64,000 nt of DNA from Planococcus citri. Lineage: Eukaryota; Arthropoda; Insecta; Hemiptera; Pseudococcidae. Location: the NCBI RefSeq assembly GCF_950023065.1, contig NC_088677.1:47012555-47076554 (forward strand), written 5' to 3'. Positions 59,929 through 64,000 of this stretch are shown here, piece by piece. Each line of letters begins with the position of its first letter. Positions within the stretch are counted from its first letter, which is position 1. The translations under genes and the position numbers were made by a program. Below the pieces are notes generated by a model, which saw nothing but the letters and a program-made list of their open reading frames with translations, was not told the DNA's origin and did no database searches.

Positions 59929-60588
59929 TTACCACTTTTTATAATTTTTTGTAACCACTAAAGCTGTATAAAACTCATTGTTTGGACTCACACATCTGTA
60001 CGCATTTTGATCTGTAAAAGTTAGATTTTTGATTTCAATAAACAAGTCTGTGGTACGAATTCGCTCATTAGAAATGATGGATTCATTGTTATAATTGAAC
60101 CACTTATTATTTGACTGAAATTTCTCAAAATTATAAACACATTCAATTTTTGTATTGACTCCCTCTGTTTCCATAAGCAATTTTACCCAAGTTTTTGTCA
60201 CCAAATGCTGTTGACTCTTTAAATTTTGCTGCGACACTACCAAATAATCATAGTAATAGTTACTTGAAGATTCACCAAATTTTTTTGTTCTAATTCGACA
60301 CATGTATTGTCCTTCATTTATAACTTTCAAAAATGATACAACCTCAACCTTTTTCTTCGATGTTGAATTCAAATATTCAAATTTATTGATACTTAAACGT
60401 TCTGGAATGTCAAAAGGAACATCTTTAAGCCATTCCAGCTGATACACAAATTCTTGTTCTGAAAATGTAACATTACAAAATAGTGTAACCCCATCATTGT
60501 TGACTATTTTTTGAGATCTGAAGAATAAATCATGTTCTTGTAAAGTTGATACAAAAAGGGTAAACAGAATAATACCAGCACACTTCAT
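59929..60588 (-). CDS. Secreted two-Ig-domain protein
   Basis: 219 residues. A signal peptide is likely (MKCAGIILFTLFVSTLQ). Two immunoglobulin-like domains follow. Domain 1 has C38, W53 and C97 in a GQYMC context. Domain 2 has C150, W163 and C199 in a NAYRC context, the usual cysteine-tryptophan-(D/G)xYxC pattern. Potential N-glycosylation sites are at N39, N74, N168 and N188. With no membrane anchor, it is probably secreted. Ig-domain proteins are not part of the Maverick core set, so capture from a host cell-surface or defence gene is a reasonable inference, though no intron remains. The start codon lies in the element's TATAAAATG motif, divergent from the 334-aa gene by 33 bp. Its partner and role are unknown. 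Confidence 0.85.
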   Translation of the reverse strand: MKCAGIILFTLFVSTLQEHDLFFRSQKIVNNDGVTLFCNVTFSEQEFVYQLEWLKDVPFDIPERLSINKFEYLNSTSKKKVEVVSFLKVINEGQYMCRIRTKKFGESSSNYYYDYLVVSQQNLKSQQHLVTKTWVKLLMETEGVNTKIECVYNFEKFQSNNKWFNYNNESIISNERIRTTDLFIEIKNLTFTDQNAYRCVSPNNEFYTALVVTKNYKKW

Positions 60589-60621
60589 TTTATAATAGGA
60601 AAAAAAATTTTTCTACTATAA
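60589..60621. promoter_or_regulatory. 33-bp bidirectional promoter, near-palindromic
   Basis: The gap between two divergent start codons reads TTTATAATAGG, A8, T5 and CTACTATAA. Each start is preceded by its own TATAA(A) motif, so the spacer is nearly its own reverse complement. Confidence 0.6.
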
Positions 60622-61626
60622 ATGAGCAATAATTACAATTTAGTAAATGAAAATGTTAATATAAGAAAGGAATTGAAGGCAATGTATCAGGCAAGTAAAG
60701 CAGGTAAAATTTATAAGCAAGAAGTATTGGAAGAACAGTTTAAGCCAATCATTACACCACTAGAAAAAATTAGAAACCAAATAACTCAAAATGTTCCAGA
60801 AACCTTCCAAATACCTTCCCAAAATCTTCCAGAAACCTTCCCACAACCTACCCAAAATATGCTTGAGTGGAATAGTTCTCATGAAAATGTTCTTGGCGAA
60901 ATAGCAAAACAATATTTACAATTTTATGCTGCTGATGATAAAAAAGAAATTTGTGATACTACTTTTGGGATTCGATATGATCCAGACATTAATAAATGGA
61001 TGATTGGCAATGAAGAAATTACTTTTAATGGTAATAACATCAAGTTTAAAGGTGGTATTGAATTTAAAGGAACTCATGGTTTATGGCAGTTGTTGACATT
61101 GAAAAATCCAGATCCAAATCAGTATGATTCTGAAGATTTAAAGGATTTTTGGGAAATTATTGATAAAACCAGTAGTTATAAACAAAATAATAATCCATCT
61201 TCCAGAGTGAAATCAAGTTGTGGAATCAAATACATTTCTGTAATAAAACCTTTGCTAGATAAATATCTGAAAAAGGGAGGAGGGTTGTATCAAATTGATG
61301 ATATCATAGATAAATATCTGAAAAAGGGAGGAGGGTTGTATCAAATTGATGATATCATAGATATTTATCTAGAAAAATTTGTTACAACTTACTTAAAGAT
61401 TCGAAATGGATCTTTAGATGGTAAGGCAATAGTACCAATTTTAAATCATCTCAAAAAAATGAATTTGTATGCCAACACATCTGGGGATAAATATATTTAT
61501 TGGGATAACTTGCCTGAATTGTTTGATAAATTAGTTGTTTTGTATGGTGAAAAGAAAGCTGGAAATTCCAACCCTCATTTAAGAAATGAAATTGTTAGGA
61601 TTTTGCAAGAACTTAAAGAACTTTGA
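60622..61626 (+). CDS. Conserved Maverick protein of unknown function (334 aa)
   Basis: Residues 1-45 are basic and helical (MSNNYNLVNENVNIRKELKA). Residues 50-80 are rich in Q, P and N with repeated QNxPETF. The middle carries KFKGGIEFKGTHGLWQLLTL and NPDPNQYDSEDLKDFWEI. From memory, GTHGLWxLLT followed by YxxxDLxxYxEI recurs in proteins of insect and cnidarian Mavericks, but I know no function for it. A 51-bp unit is exactly duplicated at about 61256-61357, giving KYLKKGGGLYQIDDIID twice. The KGGG may be a protease site like those in the PLA2 protein. A virion or DNA-associated role would fit the position between capsid genes and polymerase, but this is a guess. Confidence 0.75.
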   Translation: MSNNYNLVNENVNIRKELKAMYQASKAGKIYKQEVLEEQFKPIITPLEKIRNQITQNVPETFQIPSQNLPETFPQPTQNMLEWNSSHENVLGEIAKQYLQFYAADDKKEICDTTFGIRYDPDINKWMIGNEEITFNGNNIKFKGGIEFKGTHGLWQLLTLKNPDPNQYDSEDLKDFWEIIDKTSSYKQNNNPSSRVKSSCGIKYISVIKPLLDKYLKKGGGLYQIDDIIDKYLKKGGGLYQIDDIIDIYLEKFVTTYLKIRNGSLDGKAIVPILNHLKKMNLYANTSGDKYIYWDNLPELFDKLVVLYGEKKAGNSNPHLRNEIVRILQELKEL

Positions 61627-61637
61627 AAAAAAAAAAT

Positions 61638-61653
61638 TTCCTATTATAAAATG
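61638..61653 (+). promoter_or_regulatory. Late-promoter-like start motif, 56-aa gene
   Basis: TTCCTATTATAAAATG, the best copy of the shared start motif, preceded by an A11 run. Confidence 0.6.
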
Positions 61654-61821
61654 AATAGTGACTCTCCATGTAGTAGTGAAGGAAATAATTCTAATACACA
61701 AAGTGGGAGAACAAGCTCCCAGCATCAAAATATGAAAACATGTATTTTCTTGATGACGATTCTCTTGAAAAGTATTTGGAAATTTAGAAAAAAAGTGATT
61801 AGACGCAAAAAGAAGAAATGA
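61651..61821 (+). CDS. Small membrane/basic protein (56 aa)
   Basis: A short open frame in the gap between two element genes, starting at the strongest copy of the shared promoter/start motif. The N-terminal 30 residues are polar (S, N, Q, G). A hydrophobic run TCIFLMTILLKSIW (about 32-45) follows, and the protein ends in RKKVIRRKKKK. One membrane helix plus a basic tail would suit a small virion or membrane-active protein. I do not recognise it. The motif and the tight packing are the reasons for calling it. Confidence 0.6.
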   Translation: MNSDSPCSSEGNNSNTQSGRTSSQHQNMKTCIFLMTILLKSIWKFRKKVIRRKKKK

Positions 61822-61830
61822 TATTTTTTT

Positions 61831-61845
61831 TCTGTAATAAACATG
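61831..61845 (+). promoter_or_regulatory. Late-promoter-like start motif, PLA2 gene
   Basis: TCTGTAATAAACATG after a T9 run, a looser version of the shared motif at the PLA2-protein start. Confidence 0.45.
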
Positions 61846-62979
61846 AATAGTAACAACTTTAAAACTATATTGAATGACAAAATTCGACAAAGAATTCCCA
61901 AGGTGATGTTTGATGGTGAAGTGAAAGAAGGTAGTGGTATGTTGGGTACAGTTGCAAATTGGGCAATAAAGAAGCTTCCATTACCTCCCATGCATTTAGA
62001 AGATCATAATTTTACTGGACCCTGGACAAATCCAACTTTACAAATATTGAAAGGAGTTGAACCAAGAAATAAACTGGATTATGCATCTAGGAGACATGAT
62101 GTTGCTTATGAATTGATGGAAGATCCTGCTGAACTTCATGAAGCTGATTATATATTACAGAGAGAAGCTTCAAATATTGCACGTGATAAAGATACAAGTA
62201 AAAAATTGGAAAAACAAGCTCAGCTTGTGGATGCTGTCATGGGTGCAAAAAGGTACTTTGGTACCGGTATGAAAAAGGAAAATTATGAAAAAATTCCTGT
62301 CAATTTAGATGAAAAAGAACAACTGTTAATTCTAGAGGGAATAAAGTTAGGGAAACCAATTACTTTAAACTTGGATCACAAACAATTGATTCGAACAAAA
62401 AACAGTGTGATGAAAGAGACTTATTTACCAGTGACAACATATCAAAAGAAGGAAATCAGTAAAGCGCGTACTAAAAAGAAATCAGTCAAGATAAAGTTGT
62501 CTGCAAAACAATTGGAATTTATCAACACAAATAATAAAACTGGAGGTTTCTTACCTGCTCTAGTTGCTGCATTACCAGCTATAGCTGCAGCATCATCCAT
62601 AATTAAAAATGGTTTTGATGCCTATAGCAATCATAGAGCAAACAATCAGTTAGTTGAAGAAGTTAAAAAAAGATATAAAGAAGAAAAACCTCTTCACAAA
62701 CAACTAACTGATATACTAGAGGAACCAGTAAAGTCTGGTACAGGTTTGGAAAACAACGAAAAGGTTTTGCAATTTATAAATAATTCTAAAGATATCAAAT
62801 TAGCTATGAAGAAAGTAGGAAAAGGATTATATTTGAATCCAGCTTCTCATCGAAAACCTGTTGAAGGTGAGGGGTTATATTTAAATCCGGCTTCTCATCG
62901 AAAACCTGTTGAAGGTGCTGGGGTTAATGTGAAAGCAAAAAAAAAAAGAGGAAGGGAGGTTAATAAAAATTCCTATTAA
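61843..62979 (+). CDS. Virion protein with PLA2 domain and pX-like segment
   Basis: 378 residues. Residues 50-115 form a parvovirus/adintovirus-type phospholipase A2: NFTGPWTNP (glycine-rich Ca loop, 56-64) and the catalytic YASRRHDVAYE (H85, D86). Such domains breach endosomal membranes during entry in related viruses. Residues 233-255 (TGGFLPALVAALPAIAAASS) resemble the adenovirus core protein X/pVI hydrophobic motif seen in Mavericks. The protein carries several GxG motifs (KEGSGM, KSGTGL, VEGEGL, VEGAGV) that look like cleavage sites for the adjacent protease. A 51-bp unit is duplicated near the C-terminus (LYLNPASHRKPVEG twice), and the tail is basic (KAKKKRGRE). It stands directly upstream of the protease gene on the same strand. 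Confidence 0.88.
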   Translation: MNSNNFKTILNDKIRQRIPKVMFDGEVKEGSGMLGTVANWAIKKLPLPPMHLEDHNFTGPWTNPTLQILKGVEPRNKLDYASRRHDVAYELMEDPAELHEADYILQREASNIARDKDTSKKLEKQAQLVDAVMGAKRYFGTGMKKENYEKIPVNLDEKEQLLILEGIKLGKPITLNLDHKQLIRTKNSVMKETYLPVTTYQKKEISKARTKKKSVKIKLSAKQLEFINTNNKTGGFLPALVAALPAIAAASSIIKNGFDAYSNHRANNQLVEEVKKRYKEEKPLHKQLTDILEEPVKSGTGLENNEKVLQFINNSKDIKLAMKKVGKGLYLNPASHRKPVEGEGLYLNPASHRKPVEGAGVNVKAKKKRGREVNKNSY

Positions 62980-62992
62980 ACCCTTATCCAAT

Positions 62993-63313
62993 ATGGAACT
63001 AGAATTATATGCAAAGGAATTGTGTATACCTTATTTTAGGGGAGTGTTTATGAAAGATCAACTACCAAAACAAATTGGAAGAAATGAAAGCATGATTATC
63101 AATTTAGATGATTCTATTGGACCTGGATCTCATTGGGTTTGTTTTTTCAAGAAAGATGATTATATAATTTATTTTGATTCTTTTGGTGAAAGACCTCCTA
63201 GTGAAGTACTAAACTATTTTCAAAAGAATGTATATTATAATGTTGACCAAAAGCAAAATTTCAATCAAGTTATTTGTGGACATCTTTGTTTGAAATTTTT
63301 AGCTGAGTTCTAA
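62993..63313 (+). CDS. Adenain-type cysteine protease
   Basis: 106 residues. The catalytic triad order of the C5/Ulp1 fold is visible: GSHWVCFF (H47), YFDSFG (D62) and ICGHLCLKFL (C95). This is the Maverick PRO protein, which by analogy with adenovirus matures virion proteins. It is shorter than adenain (about 200 residues) because it ends soon after the cysteine helix, as in other compact Maverick proteases. The start lies 13 bp after the PLA2-protein stop, so the two may share a transcript; only a weak TTCCTATTAAA motif lies just upstream. The gene is convergent with the penton-like gene across a perfect hairpin. Confidence 0.93.
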   Translation: MELELYAKELCIPYFRGVFMKDQLPKQIGRNESMIINLDDSIGPGSHWVCFFKKDDYIIYFDSFGERPPSEVLNYFQKNVYYNVDQKQNFNQVICGHLCLKFLAEF

Positions 63314-63315
63314 GT

Positions 63316-63340
63316 ATTTTAAGAGAATTTCTCTTAAAAT
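63316..63340. terminator. Perfect hairpin between convergent genes
   Basis: ATTTTAAGAGAA, one T, TTCTCTTAAAAT: a 12-bp perfect stem starting two bases after the protease stop and overlapping the first base of the opposing stop. Same placement as the hairpin at 59902, but a different sequence. Confidence 0.62.
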
Positions 63341-64000
63341 TACATTTCTCTAATATCCAATGCTACATAAATTTTTTCATCACCAAAATCCAACAGATTA
63401 CCATCTTGATCTACAATCTGAACTACAATTTCCCTGAAAGAATGTGTATTTATTTCATAGTATAAGTAGTGATATGGGATTATCCAATATTTTTCACCTG
63501 TTGGAGCTGACCAGGGGTGGGAGTATATTACACCACCTCCTCCTTCTCCATTTTCATAATTTGTATTCACTAAATTACATTTTACTTGAATAGCAGTAAG
63601 AGGAAAAATGTCAATCATTCTATCTGAATGATGTGTTACATCTTTTTCTAAAACCCTTTCACTATAACCCAAAACTCTACAAATAGAGTTGGGTACACTA
63701 AAGTCAACTTTTTTACCTTCAGATATTATCTTTACTTTATGAGTATATGGTGTTAAATTCATTTTCAATTTATCTGCTGCACACCTTCTCTCTTTAATTG
63801 CTTGTAAGATATCTTCTACTTTGTACTTATCTCCAGGAATGTGAATGTAATGACGACACTCTTTATCTAATAACTTATCTAGATGTAAATCTTCCCTTTT
63901 TTGTATTATTGTACTTAGTTTATCAAATTCCTTTGCTTTGATTGTACTCTCTAGATTATCTACATCATAAATTCCTTCTGGAACTGGAATCATCTTCTTT
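63340..64000 (-). CDS. Penton-like minor capsid protein (possibly partial)
   Basis: At least 217 residues, reading open to the right edge. An ATG at 63993 is a possible start, but the frame stays open upstream (KKM...), so the N-terminus is uncertain. The C-terminal half has the pattern seen in Maverick minor capsid (single jelly-roll, penton-like) proteins: IQVKCNLVNTNYENGEGG, YSHPWSAPTGEKYWIIPYHY, then IVVQIVDQDGNLLDFGDEKI and a final beta strand. The N-terminal part (GIYDVDNLESTIKAK; PGDKYKVEDILQAI) also fits. In the virion it would close the five-fold vertices. Confidence 0.82.
   Translation of the reverse strand, partial: KKMIPVPEGIYDVDNLESTIKAKEFDKLSTIIQKREDLHLDKLLDKECRHYIHIPGDKYKVEDILQAIKERRCAADKLKMNLTPYTHKVKIISEGKKVDFSVPNSICRVLGYSERVLEKDVTHHSDRMIDIFPLTAIQVKCNLVNTNYENGEGGGGVIYSHPWSAPTGEKYWIIPYHYLYYEINTHSFREIVVQIVDQDGNLLDFGDEKIYVALDIREM

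Larger units (their letters stand above)
51000..64000. mobile_element. Maverick/Polinton virus-like DNA transposon (partial)
   Basis: At least 13 kb holding protein-primed DNA polymerase B, adenain-type protease, PLA2/pX virion protein and penton-like minor capsid protein, a set that defines Maverick/Polinton elements and adintoviruses. Genes are intronless, AT-rich and tightly packed, in sharp contrast to the surrounding host genes. Integrase, packaging ATPase and major capsid protein must lie beyond the right edge. The left end is estimated only. The element sits on the upstream side of the truncated sulfatase gene. Its polymerase is interrupted by a transposon, so this copy is defective in at least that gene. 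Confidence 0.93.

Noticed and set aside
1..64000. CRISPR arrays, bacterial operons, Shine-Dalgarno sites
   Set aside because: The window is eukaryotic. Tandem repeats here have no spacer structure and no cas-like genes are present.

Overview
The window is nuclear DNA of an insect, most likely a hemipteran of the aphid/mealybug/scale type. It carries intron-rich orthologues of conserved animal genes with GT-AG introns. The intergenic DNA is AT-rich, and the short palindrome TAGGTACCTA recurs all through it. I cannot fix the species from sequence alone.

Host genes, left to right: the 5' part of a MYG1-like exonuclease (-, 1-505); two orphan C-terminal exons of a RAD51C-like recombinase (+, 1851-2171); a complete 8-exon annexin of the AnxB9 type (-, 3013-5591); a complete 4-exon transgelin/Chd64 calponin-family gene (+, 14200-35553) with a 20.2-kb first intron; a two-exon coiled-coil gene of unknown function (-, 36582-37048); a complete 16-exon SEC63 with a polyglutamine insert (+, 38306-42027); and the 3' six exons of an arylsulfatase B-like sulfatase (-, 44658-50487). 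The sulfatase exon that would carry the formylglycine cysteine is not in the window.

The transgelin intron and the intergenic spaces are filled with small non-autonomous DNA transposons. Several have intact terminal inverted repeats and target-site duplications: a TA-flanked 215-bp MITE family (three copies), other TA-flanked elements including a decayed mariner-type transposase copy, two hAT-like elements with 8-bp duplications, a 306-bp foldback with 32-bp perfect ends, and a 1.3-kb foldback. The last ends in CACAGTG with a 5-bp target duplication, the signature expected of the Transib/RAG group, and its empty site is visible in a second copy of the host repeat 2.4 kb away.

From about 51 kb to the right edge the window holds most of one Maverick/Polinton (virus-like DNA transposon). 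In order: protein-primed DNA polymerase B (+), a 23-residue repeat protein (+), a VLTF3-like late transcription factor (+), a secreted two-Ig-domain protein (-), a 334-aa conserved element protein (+), a small membrane/basic protein (+), a virion protein with PLA2 and pX-like segments (+), an adenain-type protease (+), and a penton-like minor capsid protein (-, running off the edge). Integrase, packaging ATPase and major capsid protein are not in the window. The polymerase 3' end is split by a 2.6-kb GCTAGC-rich transposon, itself nested, so this copy is not intact.

The most interesting part is the Maverick's apparent expression system. Most of its genes start at or next to a TATAAATG-like motif resembling poxvirus late promoters, and the element encodes a homologue of a poxvirus late transcription factor. 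Its two convergent gene pairs are separated by perfect hairpins, and its one divergent pair by a 33-bp near-palindromic bidirectional promoter.
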